A DNA stretch of 64,000 nt from Botryotinia globosa (taxonomy: Eukaryota; Ascomycota; Leotiomycetes; Helotiales; Sclerotiniaceae): NCBI GenBank assembly GCA_014898425.1, contig RCSZ01000005.1, positions 1,948,501 to 2,012,500 of the forward strand. The letters are read 5' to 3'. This document shows positions 12,183-23,745 of this stretch, one piece after another. The first letter of the stretch is position 1. Each line of letters opens with the position of its first letter. The notes below the pieces were generated by a model. It saw nothing but the letters and a program-made list of their open reading frames with translations, was not told the origin of the DNA and made no database searches. Both the position numbers and the translations under genes were made by a program.

Positions 12183-14494
12183 AGGGTAATGAACTCACTA
12201 GTTTCCGCTAAGTATTTTCCTCTATTCTATTCCTCTTGCGTAGTATATCAAACCTATCTAATAACATATCTTGTAAGTACTCTCTATTAGTACTCGGAAT
12301 GTAGTATGCTTAGCTTAGCAAATACACTGAATTATAGAACAACTTACATATCCCAACCCCAGAAGATAATCCCGATAATTCGAACTCTTCTCACTTCAAC
12401 ACTCCTCGGGATCTGACTTTGAGATTTATGAGTATCCCGGATGATTCTCTTTTTGAGCATCACGGTGAAATTTCAAAGTTGATATTATAGGATTTCTGGC
12501 ATCGCAACTATCTCCTACCATCAGAATAGTCAGAATCAAACCAATAGTCACGAACTGGATACGAGCTCTCCATATCTAGATTTCGAAAGTCCTACAATAC
12601 AGCAGTCGAATTTATCATATCGAATCTTTGATAAGATTCAACTTCTGGGATACTCAGAAGCTTTGGATTATAATAATGACCCCGAAACGTTGAGATCCCC
12701 TGTCTTAGACTCATTGCTGAGCATACTTTTACGATCCAATCTCCTTTTCAAAAAATCTTGAAAATATTCCTCAAGACTAATGTACGTCGTAGATAGAATC
12801 ATTTCAAAAAGTCTTCTATTGTTAAATTCAAGGAATATCATATAACCATCTCCCACAATACATACTGATCCAGGAATATTTAAAACCAATCATCAACAGG
12901 CCATTCCATTAAACAAAAGACCCTCAAAAACTATCCATTCATTCAGACCGAATTTCTTCATTCTCACAAAATCATCCATCTCCATCTTTCCAAAGAACTA
13001 ATTTCAAACGAAACACTACATACCAATCTCTTTTCCACTATAAAGACTTATCCAAAAAATCCATACATCTCTATACTATTATACCATACCTCCCTACTCA
13101 ACCCCTCAAAATACGATTAAATCCTCCCGCATCAAACTAAGTTCCAACTAACTATAGTAAAACCTCTCTATAAGGATATCGGTTTTTGTAATCTTTTTTA
13201 AGAATATATAGAGTTATTTTTATATAAAGATATCCGATTAATCCCGATCTAATAATAATTAACTTTCGATTAATCTTGATCGAATTATATTCTATAACAA
13301 TTCTATAACAATTTCAGAAATTTTTCTATTTCTATAATATATAACTAAATTCTTTATATAATATTATATTATAGTTTAAATTCTAAGGATTTTATTAATT
13401 CAATAAGGATATATGTAATCCTAGAATCGAAAATTATAAGAATATTCTTATAAAAAGGTTTTAAGAATATAGACCTTTTTTAATCTTAAAAATTTTTGGG
13501 ATTAAAAAAAAATAAGAATAATAGAGGTTATCCTAATAGGGGGGATCCTTATAGAGAGGTTTACTATATTATACTCGCAATCTAAAATGCATTTCTTCAT
13601 CTAAATGCAATTTACATATTAAATCTTCCCAGACCCAATCGATTAACATAGCATGAATTTCTCGCCACACAGATATAAACTCCCCAACTATCGAATTAAT
13701 ATTCAATTTCGATAAACAACGAACTAAACTAATTCAATTCAACCCAATTCAAATACCCTTAAAAAGATCCTCAAATCCAAACCTTACAAGTCATATAACA
13801 TCACCATCTCACTTCTTAAAATTCTAAATCCAGATACTACAGCCTCTCACCCCTCAAATCAACCCCCCCTAACCTCCGCGCCTCTCCAACTTCAACTTCC
13901 AACACTACCTACCCACCTACCTAGCTCTCTCTATATATTTCAATTTCCTCAAATCCATATACCTACCTACCCACCTAATTAATCATTATTCCATTCCATA
14001 AACAATTCAATAACCTCTCACATGATTCCAATTCATCCCTATTATCCTTCTCCATTCTAAGAAAAGTCTAAAATCTAAAATCTAAAATCCAAGAATTTCA
14101 CATCTCATAAATCGCCTACCCACTGGGTAGACAACACACAATCCCCTCGCCCCCACAAAAATCACACACCACACAAATAAAAATCAGACCAGGAATCATT
14201 TTTGTATTTCTCATCATGAATAATGAACAGTTTAAAAAAAGATAATATGCAACATCACATCCTTTACAATCCCATTTCTTTCCCATTCCCATTCCCCATC
14301 CCATCCATCCAGCCATCCATCAGTCAATTCCCCATATCATCACTCTTCATCCATTTCCGTTTCCATCCCCAAGATAGGATTCTCTAAAAACCCCATCCCA
14401 TCCCTTCCCTTCCCTTCCAATATCATTCATGACATGACTTGATTTCCTCAATACATCCTATCCTATCCTATCGTTCACCCCTTTATTAATCTTC
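12183..14494. other. intergenic region with a MITE, no supportable gene
   Basis: About 2.3 kb of AT-rich DNA holding a pogo-like MITE (13153-13568) and, further on, tandem CTACC/ACCTA-type low-complexity sequence (about 13900-13980). The small frame at 12668-12889 (minus) has no recognisable product. The last few hundred bases are probably the 3' flank of the mannosyltransferase gene. Confidence 0.55.
13153..13568. mobile_element. pogo-like MITE with TA target duplication
   Basis: The ends are inverted repeats of about 24 bp. The left reads AGTAAAACCTCTCTATAAGG and the right, inverted, AGTAAACCTCTCTATAAGG, differing by one A. Both are flanked by TA. AGTAAAACCTCT-type ends are known from pogo/Tc1-mariner MITEs such as plant Emigrant. 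The interior is AT-rich and non-coding. The intact ends against a decayed interior suggest an insertion that has not lost its termini. Confidence 0.8.
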
Positions 14495-16245
14495 TCAAGG
14501 GCTAGCCCAACCTCCTGCAACATCTACCCATTCTGCCAAACAACTTCCTTGTTTGCCTTCTACATCCACAATATCCGTGTCGCATCTACATCTACACCCG
14601 ACTCCATTTTCCTTAACTGGATCCCAATTGTCCCAGTATTCATCTTCTTCCTTTCGCTTCTTTTCGTCTAATGTTGTCTTTTCAAGATAAGGTTCGCGCG
14701 CTCTTTGACGTGCGGGTGCGTTTGCTGGGCAATGTTGAATAGTTGTATGTCTGTAACCAAAATCACGGAAGTAATGAATATCGCGAGGGGCGAGGAGAGC
14801 ACCAGCGGCTAAAGAATGGATGGGTGCATCACCCCACTGATTTATTGTTAGTCTAATCCTGGTAACCTTCAAGATGTTAACTTACTCTCTCCATCCAAAA
14901 TCCACCACTGCGATCCATCATCTGGAAGAAGTCTTCATATTCCTTACTTCTGAACCAACTAAGCCTAGCAATTTCGAAATTCGACCAGAAATGACACATG
15001 TTGTACTTTTCCCCTTCCATAGCTTCTGGATCAATTTCTGGTAAGGATGCGCGAGATGGATCGCCTCGAAGAATTTCCTCAGGCAATGGTCTCTTATAAG
15101 CTGGATCATCTTCAGGGACCTCTTTTGGCTCCTCGGGAGGAGGCTCGACGAACATTTCCCATAGACCTTGAGATGTAATGTTGTTGACTCGTTTATATGC
15201 AGATGCGTAACGGAAGATATTTGGAACCGTTTCCTTCAATTCCTTAACGGCAATAGTGAAACCATAAGTCTTATTCGAGTCGATCATCTTAAGGAAAGGA
15301 TCACTATAAATTTATTAGCTTGATCTCTAGATGCTCCACGAAAGTAAGACATACTATGTGATATCACAGAAATACTTAATTTCTGGTTCCAGTCGCCAGT
15401 ACCACTCATATTTAGCCAGAAGCTCATGCTTGTAAAAGAACCTGGTCTCTTGTCAGTATTTCCTCATTTTCCTCAAGCTCATAATTGTGGTTCGGGGGCA
15501 TACCCTGAGTAAAATCTGCACATAGCATGGTAACTTTCCATACCACCATACATAATTGCAGCATCACCTTGTTTTGCAATACCCTCTTTGGCAACCTTAG
15601 GATCAATCCATTCTGGGAATCCCCAATGTTTAGGGTCGATGGTTCCAAATTCACATGGCGCACTGGTATAATTTTGAATAACTTCCTTGAATGTCGAGTT
15701 GAATTCTTGATCGTTGAGGAAAACGTAGGGGTAATGATACCATCGATTGAAATGCCTTTCGATAGATTTTACTGATTGAATGACTCCCTCCAATTCCTTA
15801 TTTCTTGCTAGCACAACGAATGCTGCATTGGCTCGTGGTTGACTTGTATCAGGCTCCGCGCATCCCGTCACGAAGACTTTATCATGTTGTTCGCTGATCC
15901 TCCTACAATCACATCAAGAAGTTAGTGACCATGGTCTTTCAAGAGAGAAGAAAGATTGATGGATCCCAAAACGTACCTGATAGCTGGTGGTGCTCCAGCT
16001 GGCATTAAAATTCCCACACCCGATTTAGGATGGCGAACGAAAAGCACCAAAATCAATACGACGACGATACATGGAAATAATAGAACTACGCCGAGTGGTA
16101 TCGAAATGCTGGAATTGCCCTTTAATCGAAGCGGCCGCCTGAAAAACGCCAATCTAGATGTGGTTTTTGGCTTCTCCTTCACATCATCCAATGGTAATTG
16201 TGTTGATGAAGGCATGCGCTTCATCACCCTCTGAACGAAACTCAT
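14495..16245 (-). CDS. alpha-1,2-mannosyltransferase, GT15 (KTR/KRE2/MNT1) family
   Basis: Five exons, 15977-16245, 15504-15902, 15355-15441, 14886-15303 and 14495-14836, give 504 residues. The product is a Golgi type II membrane enzyme adding alpha-1,2-mannose from GDP-mannose to N- and O-glycans. A short basic cytosolic tail is followed by a membrane anchor near residues 48-70 (PLGVVLLFPCIVVVLILVLF). The catalytic domain shows PRANAAFVVLARNKEL, then VFLNDQEFN, FYSGFFYKHELL, YWRLEPEIKYFCDI, YGFTIAVKELKETVPN and the nucleophile motif MCHFWSNFEIARLSWFRSKE, and ends with WGDAPIHSLAAG. ATG 16245 is the first in-frame AUG. The last intron carries a clear ACTAAC branch site. At 504 residues it is longer than most family members; the C-terminus has an extra Cys/Lys-rich tail. 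Which KTR subgroup it belongs to is not resolved. Confidence 0.93.
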
Positions 16246-17262
16246 GGTGGTATTGATTGAGATAGTTGAGGATCCGTTCGTAGACAAATTTTCGAGATAG
16301 GGGGAATTTACGTCGACCCCAGGCCGTTAGAAGAAGAGGACACTACCCAGTGTGCCGTATCTGGATTATTTGATAATATTACAAAAAGTAATTGGAATAG
16401 AGTGTACAATGGAATATCGAATCGAAATGATTCCAAGTGGTATTTCCTTTGGCAGAGTCGCTATTCCTTTCTCATAAAAACCGATGATACTTTTTTTTCT
16501 TCTAATAACGAGCGACTTGGACCTTGGGTGTCCTCGAAGATAGAAACACTTTTGCGATAACCTCAACGTGTCTATGATTATTTCGAGGGATTTCTGCCGT
16601 CAACATAAAAGAAATAAATCTGTTATGTTGATGGCGAGAAGAAACTTGAAAATATTATGACATGCAAATTTCCAGAGGCAGAGGAATTCGTTGTTGTGAA
16701 TTGTCGTTTGTGTGTTGCAATGCAATCGATGAATGGGCTAGAACGACTTGGGGGGGGGGGGTTTTAGAGGAAAGGGAACTTGAGATGAGGTGGACTGGGC
16801 TGTGGTTAGTTATTTGCGGGTGTGGAGTATTTCTGGAAGGGTTTGTCAGGCCAGAGAAGAGGGAGAGGGAGAGGGAGTGGGAGTGGGTGTAGGTGTGGGA
16901 GTGGGTGTAGGTGTATCAGTAGGTGTAGTGTATCAGTAGGTGTAGGTGTATCAATAGGTGTGGGATTATTATTTTTTAGGTCAAGGTTATTAGATGTTGG
17001 ATGTTGGATGTTGGATGTTTGATATTCAGATATTCTACTCGAAACTTATCAACTTCAATCTCGACTAATCTCGACATCCGTATCAAAACAGCATCAAAGC
17101 TATCTCTACCCCACCGTACAATTTTTACCGCTTCGGGACTCTGGGGTCTCTTGTCGCATATCGATATCAATATCAATATCAGTCCCACCCGTGGACCTCC
17201 AACATCCACAATCTTCACAATCAAGACCCCCCTCAAAACCCACAACACCACCCCCCATCACA
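16246..17262. promoter_or_regulatory. divergent promoter region with G-rich repeats
   Basis: A 1-kb gap between the divergent mannosyltransferase and DUF4604 genes. It carries a run of 12 G (16750-16761), a G-rich minisatellite (about 16858-16966) and GATGTTG repeats (about 16990-17022). No gene is supported: the open frames through the repeat are low complexity. Confidence 0.55.
16858..16966 (+). repeat. G-rich minisatellite
   Basis: Imperfect hexamers of GGGAGA, GGGAGT, GGTGTA and ATCAGT type in tandem, about 110 bp, on the strand transcribed for the downstream DUF4604 gene. Confidence 0.85.
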
Positions 17263-17826
17263 ATGTCAAAAATAACATCCAAAAACCTCTCCTACGACTC
17301 CACCCTCCCTCCCTTCCTGCAACGTCTCCAATCCAACCACGCCTCCTCCTCCGACGGCCGCCACGAATTCACCATTTCGCGTCCGCGCAAACCCATTGAC
17401 GAAGATGCAGAGCGGGAAAGCGAGCCTGTGGTTTTTGACGAGGTGAGCGGCGAGACGTTGAGTAAAGAGGAGTGGGAGAGACGGGAGAAGGAACGGGAAG
17501 AAGAGGGGGGAGGGAAGGAAAGTGAGGAGGGGGAGGGAGAGGGAGAAGAAGGTGGGATGGACAAGAAAGTGAGTGCGAAAGTGGCGGTGGGGATAGGAGG
17601 GAGTAAGAAGCGGAAGGTTGGGAAGGTTATTGGAGGGTTGGAGGATGAGGAGATTGGGAAGGGAGAGGAAGAGGACAAAAGTGATGCTAAGCCCTCGAGT
17701 GAAAAAGATACGGGGAATCAGAAGAAGAGCGAAAGTGGTAAAGTTGGAGCTGCATCAAAGACGAAACCGAAAGCTGCGTCGAAGAAGGGCAAAAAGATAA
17801 AGTTGAGTTTCGGGGATGACGAGTAA
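17263..17826 (+). CDS. DUF4604 family protein
   Basis: A single exon of 187 residues. The N-terminus MSKITSKNLSYDSTLPPFLQ and the block ISRPRKPIDEDAERE are typical of the DUF4604 family of small fungal/eukaryotic proteins of unknown function. The central part (about residues 60-110) is a Glu/Gly/Arg-rich low-complexity stretch and the C-terminus is Lys/Ser-rich (KPKAASKKGKKIKLSFGDDE), likely nuclear or nucleic-acid associated by composition. ATG 17263 is the first AUG in frame and the family start. Codon use is ordinary. The minus-strand open frame of 128 codons here is a shadow produced by the purine-rich coding strand. Confidence 0.85.
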   Translation: MSKITSKNLSYDSTLPPFLQRLQSNHASSSDGRHEFTISRPRKPIDEDAERESEPVVFDEVSGETLSKEEWERREKEREEEGGGKESEEGEGEGEEGGMDKKVSAKVAVGIGGSKKRKVGKVIGGLEDEEIGKGEEEDKSDAKPSSEKDTGNQKKSESGKVGAASKTKPKAASKKGKKIKLSFGDDE

Positions 17827-18593
17827 GAAGATATGGACTTGGGTATCTTGAAGGAATATCATGGAAGTCATTTGACAAGTAAAACATTTTAGAGGAGCAT
17901 ATGGGGAAAATGGCGTTTGGACATGGAATGATACCCGGCTATTATTAGTTAGCCAACCTACCTACCCAGTTAGTCCTGCTGGTCTGCAGCATTGATAGAA
18001 AAATGCATGGATAGAATCACGTATTAGCGTATGAATACCACAAAACCACTGAAATATGCCAGTGTTTTATGAAGATTCCATTTCATTCCTATTCAATTTC
18101 CTCCTACCATCCATCCATTCGTTCATCCATTCATTCAATTTTGCCAGTTATGTATCCCGTGAACCACCATGATCTGATCTGATCCACTATCCCGGCCACC
18201 ATGCTTCATAGACAAATATTGACCAAGAGCACGTCATGTAACGCGACCTTCTGCAAGATGGATCGGAAGAAGTACGCCCACCCGCTCACGCCCTACCGCC
18301 TCCGTTCAATGAAGACGAGAAAAAGTAACTAAAAAATGTAGCAATCGAAATGCCATCCTATGCCCGATGATGAAAATTGGAACGCCGTGGAAGTTGGACT
18401 TGTGAATGATGAGTCCTCTCTTTGCTTGCGTAAAAGATCTGTGAAAAACGCTTTTCGAAATAGCTGCCATAAATGAATGCATCCATCGACCATCGACCAT
18501 CCATGATCCAATTTCAATACCTATATTGCTTTCCTCCCAAATGTGTGTATTATAGCTAGCTTTCTCCATAATCGTTGAAATATCATCTCCTAT
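17827..18593. other. intergenic region between convergent genes
   Basis: About 770 bp between the ends of the DUF4604 and TAF14 genes, presumably both 3' UTRs. It has short CATTC/ATCCA low-complexity runs (about 18100-18140). No supportable gene. Confidence 0.6.
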
Positions 18594-19577
18594 CTAGTAG
18601 CCTTTGCCTTGCGTGGTCTGGACGAAATCCCAAAGCATCTTGACTAATGACTCTGGCAATGTATACAAATCGACATGGAACTCTCCCACTACATTCTTTG
18701 CGTTAGCGTTTCCCTCGGCTTTCATTAATAGCGCCCAGGCTCGAACTTACGGTCAACATCATTCTTCGTATATGTTTCCTCGCTCTTATTATCATGAATC
18801 ATTTGAACCACATGCAAGAGGTCATCCTCCTGCAATTTGACTAATCCTTCTGCCAGCTTCTCCATGTCTACCTGGCCAGTCCTCTTCCTCTTCTTTCCAT
18901 CGGCGTCCTTCTTTCTAATGGCTCCATTTTCATCTCCTGGAACTGGTCCGGTCTCTCTCAATGAATTAATCAACTCTCGACTTGGGTTTTTGAATGTAAT
19001 GGGGTGTTTAGCTTCATAGCGGCTCTTGGCAAAGTTGAGATCGTGTGCAATGCTATGCTTGCCTCCCGTTGGAGTAGTGAATAAATCGATCGTCATGTCA
19101 AATTCTCCCCATCCCTCATTCTCACAGCGGAAGGGAGCCTCAGTAAAAGCTGTGTGGTGGCAAACGTTAAATCGGAAACTCGTCAAGCTTCGCGTGTAAG
19201 CAATTCCTGGAGGTCATAAAACTTACTTTGAGTTGGATTTGGAAAGGTAGGATGTAGATTGTAAACTGCCTTTGTAAAGCAGTTTGCAGGCTTCTCGTTT
19301 CCATTTTCATCCAACATAAAGATTTCGATGTTCCATGATTTCATTGGGAATCCTTCTTGAAGCGCTGGTTTATCTCTGTGGAGTGAATTTCAGCATGTAT
19401 TCTTGAAATCCAGTATAAGATTGGGAATTTGAAAGCTAGATCGCGACCTACATGTTGCGCTGCTCTGTGACGAGCTTGATCATTCTTTTAATCTGCGCCG
19501 CAGTTAATCATTATGTTCAAAGTGCTATTAGAGGACTGAAAGCTGAGCTTTTTCAAATCACTCACTTCTGCCACCAT
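18594..19577 (-). CDS. taf14: TAF14-like YEATS and ET domain protein
   Basis: Five exons, 19566-19577, 19452-19492, 19227-19375, 18751-19149 and 18594-18688, join to 231 residues (yeast Taf14 has 244). The YEATS domain, an acyl/crotonyl-lysine reader, covers roughly residues 1-130 with EGFPMKSWNIEIFMLDENG, NLHPTFPNPTQTF and PFRCENEGWGEFDMTIDLF. The C-terminal ET-type helix bundle begins near MEKLAEGLVKLQEDDLLHVV and ends EFHVDLYTLPESLVKMLWDF. Taf14 is a shared subunit of TFIID, TFIIF, SWI/SNF, INO80 and NuA3. The first exon has only four codons (MVAE) and is the least certain part; the other junctions restore family residues exactly. A third-intron branch site is not obvious. Confidence 0.9.
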
Positions 19578-21524
19578 CTTGACGGTATTTTGATGGTATA
19601 AGCTTTGTCGGATTTTCGATTTCTTGATGATGTCGTTCTCAATTGCGACGCGCCTGCAGTTGGCTGATCGTAATTTGAGTGGGGTACTGATACCCTTGCT
19701 AGTCGAAGCTAAAGATTATTGAAAATTAGAGAATCACGTGTACTTGGAGAAGGAATTTATCAGTTCTAGGGATTTGAAAAAGAATCAATATCCAATTCGT
19801 TGAAGATTTGAGTCAATTTATTCGGAATTTGATTAGGAACTAGTATACTCCAGCTTTATTTGTTCTCTTCATGAAATAAACTTCGAAGCCCATCTTAAAC
19901 TTGTATAGTATTCATTATCTCACTTTCAAACTCTCTTCATCGATAAAATATATTTCATTGAATTCTAAATAATATCTTGATCTTTTTGGTAATATTGTGG
20001 CTTATTAATAATCAAGTTTTTTTCGATTAATTAGAATCAATTAGGGATTGAAGGGGATGTTTATTTCTTTGAGAGTTTGAGAGTTTTTGATTGTATTTTT
20101 GATAAAAAACCGAATCTGTTTGATAAGAGTATTTCAATAATATATTTTATCTTTTCAATTATTATTTATTGAAAAACTAATTAGAATATTCGAAAAAGCT
20201 TAATTGATATTATTATTTAAATCTATATTGAATTGATTAAAGTTGTAGTTGTTGTATAATTCAATTGAAAAGATTTTTTTTTAAATTAATCAAATTATTT
20301 TTAATTATTTCAAAGTATTTTTATTAATAATAAAAATAGTATTAATTGAATTGTTTTATTGAATTAAATATACTAATAGTTTTCTTAATAATATTAATAA
20401 CATTAGAATTATATTATTGATAGTAATTGAATTACTTTTCAATTTAAATCCTAAAATGCTTTAAGTTTAAAATATATAATTTCGAAATGAATGAATTTTT
20501 AGGTTTAGGAGTATCTAATTTCTTGAAAATCAACAACAATCTTTATTATTTAAGATTTTGTTTATATAAAAAGAATAAAATGAATAATAAAATTTCTAGG
20601 ATATATATATATTTAATTAGAATAATAGTAATAATGGATTTCGAAAAAGATAAATACTTAATTTATTGAAATATTATTATTTCAAAACAATATTTTTAAA
20701 TTTCAATGTTATATTTATATATAATAAAATAAAGCTATAATAATAAAAATTATATCAAAATAATAAGAAAAATCAGATCTATATAATAAATCTACAATAA
20801 AATAATATAATAGTTATATAATTTAATAATAATATTAAAAAAATCAGAAAAAGCTGAAATATTATTATTTATATTAAAACCGGAACCAAATTGTTTCAGA
20901 TTTTATAATAATAATCCTTTGTAAAACCCCTGCCTCAAAATCAAGACCAAAAAATTATGTAATCACTGTGTGGTCTGAGGATGAGATAAAGTATTTACAC
21001 AAAATAAGACATTCTCCTCAAGAAGTCGAATACAGTATCTACCTAGATAGCTAGGTAGCTAGGTATACATTTGTCTATTTTACATATGCTTTGGACAGGT
21101 CCAGTCACAAAAGGTCCACAATACATACAAGACTTAATGTTCACTTCTCAAAATATATACAAAGCGGTAGGTACTTTGGGGATGAATGAAGGACTGCTAT
21201 TTTTTAGTCTAACTACATGCCATAGTCTCAAAATTGAGTACTAATCAAGCCTTCCCATCCTCCATCATCGTCATCATCATCATGATACAATCTTTGGGGA
21301 AAACCTGGACCACCAGAATGTCTAGGTATCGATTTGTCGATGTTTACAAAAGAGGTTTTCGACAACGTGCGCGTAAATGGTTAACGGGGTATGGAAGAAA
21401 TGCGTTTGAATGCAAATATGATCATAAATTCATTCCTTCAGGAAACGTGCTGTGCTGGATTATGCTGTGTCGATTGAGGAGTCGTTTTGGAAAGTTGAAG
21501 TAAATACGAGGACGGAACTATCGT
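19578..21524. other. AT-rich intergenic block
   Basis: The first 170 bp are probably the TAF14 promoter. From about 19800 to 20930 the DNA is very AT-rich, with poly-A/T and ATTAAT runs and no intact gene, and looks like a RIP-decayed repeat whose identity is lost. Two TAGCTAGGTA-type repeats lie near 21045-21065. Composition returns to normal before yrb1. Confidence 0.55.
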
Positions 21525-22556
21525 TTAGGCCTTGAAGAAAACTTCGTTTTCTTGTTGAGCCTTGATAAAAGCCTCCTTGAAAAGGTTTGCATCTGGAGAC
21601 ATGTTAGCTTCCATATAATATTTGTAATTGTGGCATAGATGCTTACTCTCGGAGTTGGCAAAACGGATAGCCAAAGTTTGTGCTTCTGGCTCGCCCTCAC
21701 TAACATCTGCTGCGGCATTCCAGACCCAACTTCTATCACTACCAACGTTTGGAGACAACTTCATGTCAGGAACGACTTTTGACCGTTAGCTCGAGTTCAA
21801 CCTAATACTGCTCAATGCTGTAAACATACCATAGTGGTTGGCGCAGACCTTCAAAGTCTTGTCTCGTCTCATAACCAATCTGGTCTTTCCATTCTCCTTG
21901 TGCTTCAAGAATCGGACATCACCAGTACCACGCTCCTTCCACTCTTGAGTATCCTTGACGAACTTGAAGAGCTTGGCGCGCATCTTGAAGGTTTGTTCCT
22001 CGAGTTCCTCGTTGGTCTTAACATCGACTTTCTCGGTCAAACGAATAACTGGCTCGAAGTGGACGTCCTCGGATTCTGGAGCCTCATCCTACAATATGAT
22101 CAGTTATGTTCTTGTGTGTGTGTGCATGTTGCCCAACAATACCTCTGGGTTTTCCTCAGCAGCAGCGGCCTTTTGTGCCTTGGCAGATCCTGAGTTATCT
22201 CCTCGGTCCTCATCCTCTTTCTTCTCCTTCTTGGCTCCACCGCCGAACATCGAGAAAACATTATCAGTGATACCAGTAGCAGCAGAAGTGACAGTCGCGG
22301 CGGCAGTGGATGCGGCAGCAGTAGCCTGTTCAGTCAAGGTCTTAACATGATTATGATTAGCAAAGTGTAATGAGATCAACAAAATCGCCAGATAGCAATA
22401 TAAAAACAGGAATAATCAACATACAGAACCCTCAGCTGGAGCTTCCTTGGCCGACTCTTCCTTTAAAGCTGCTGGCTCGGTGGCGAGCTTAGTCTCAGAC
22501 TCAACGAGTTTGGGCTCATTGCTGGTGTTGATCTCTTGGTGTGCTGGTTCAGCCAT
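21525..22556 (-). CDS. yrb1: Ran-binding protein 1 (RanBD)
   Basis: Five exons, 22425-22556, 22143-22340, 21830-22088, 21647-21775 and 21525-21592, give 261 residues. The N-terminal 110 residues are an Ala/Glu/Lys-rich low-complexity region. The Ran-binding domain follows, with [60 protein letters not shown] and [19 protein letters not shown], ending [14 protein letters not shown]. Yrb1 binds Ran-GTP and helps RanGAP-driven GTP hydrolysis, releasing export complexes in the cytoplasm. Family members of yeasts are near 200 residues; the extra length here is the N-terminal extension. All four introns are short and in frame. Confidence 0.95.
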
Positions 22557-23745
22557 GATGAATAGACTTATTTGGATATCTTGAAGAATATGTAGAATAA
22601 AATCTGCAGGTAATTTTTTTAATGCAGCTTTACTTGAGAAGCGTTATGGTTGGAAGGTACTTTTGGGGTGGGTAGTAGAAGTGGGAGAATGGAGGGGTCA
22701 AAAATCTGAGTTGTCAGGCAAAAATCCTAAATAGAGGTGGGTGAGGTGAGCCCGAAATCAAAACAAACCAGTGTGGCTAAGCGATTTAGTGGCTTACCTA
22801 GTGTCATTTTACTAATTACGGCTCAAATCTTAAATCTGTTATGGCCGATGGGTAAAACCAACAAGATGATGATTGTTCGTGATTGTGAATATGCTATTGT
22901 GTGAACAAATGAGTGAATATGATAATTTTACAACAACCATACCTGCCTGACCAATGAGTAGATACATGAAGCTGTATACATTATTAGTCATTAGATAGAC
23001 ATTGTCCTGTCCTTCCAGGCTTCCAGGTTGATCATAATGCACACCAGCACGGGATCTAGACTTAGGTAATGTTACTTACATAGTTACTTGTTAGCCTTAT
23101 GGATTAACTGTCGGCCCGAACATTGCTGGACCTTTCTTCGACTTGCTTTAACCTTTCACTTCTTGAACTCCACCAGATTTATGCTGTGTGAAGTTCTCTA
23201 CATCGTAATACCTGGCAGCAAGATTGTCCCAAAGCTGCGGACCTTGTGTAAAATGAAATATATGAACATGTACTTGTTTGATGACTAGATTTGTCTGTTC
23301 CCAATTGTAATTTCTGAATTCTGGGCACATGCCTAGGAGTATATATATCCAAGCTTGTTGGCACTCACCAATGCTAGTCGGGGTGAAAGCTCAGAATACA
23401 TTCATTCATACAATGCTATTATGCTACCGACACAAGGCCATTGTGGAGTACATTCGTGTCAACGGAGACCCTTTTACTCAATACAAATTGCAGCATGGAC
23501 GGGAGTGCATGAGTAAATACTTGGTGTTCTTGAGCCAGCACAATATAATTATCACTTGAGGTCATATAGCGCAGAAAGTTTTTGAAATCATTTTCTAGTG
23601 GCTGTATTATTCCTACGTTCATTTGCTATTAAGGGCTTTCCTGCCTACATGTCCCCGCCACTCATATCCTGTATCCCATGCATAAAACGAACCTAGCTAT
23701 CATTCAGAGAGGAGATTTTGGCCGCCATACAAACCAAACCAGCCA
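22557..23745. other. intergenic region without a supportable gene
   Basis: About 1.2 kb: the yrb1 promoter, then sequence of normal composition with only small unrelated open frames (an ATG frame of 76 codons at 23329-23559, plus). I see no domain or splice pattern in them. Confidence 0.5.

Noticed and set aside
16245..16287. A longer N-terminus for the mannosyltransferase starting at 16287
   Set aside because: That codon is TTG; the first ATG in frame is at 16245.
17292..17678. A 128-codon minus-strand frame rich in Ser and Pro
   Set aside because: It mirrors the Glu/Gly/Arg-rich DUF4604 coding strand.
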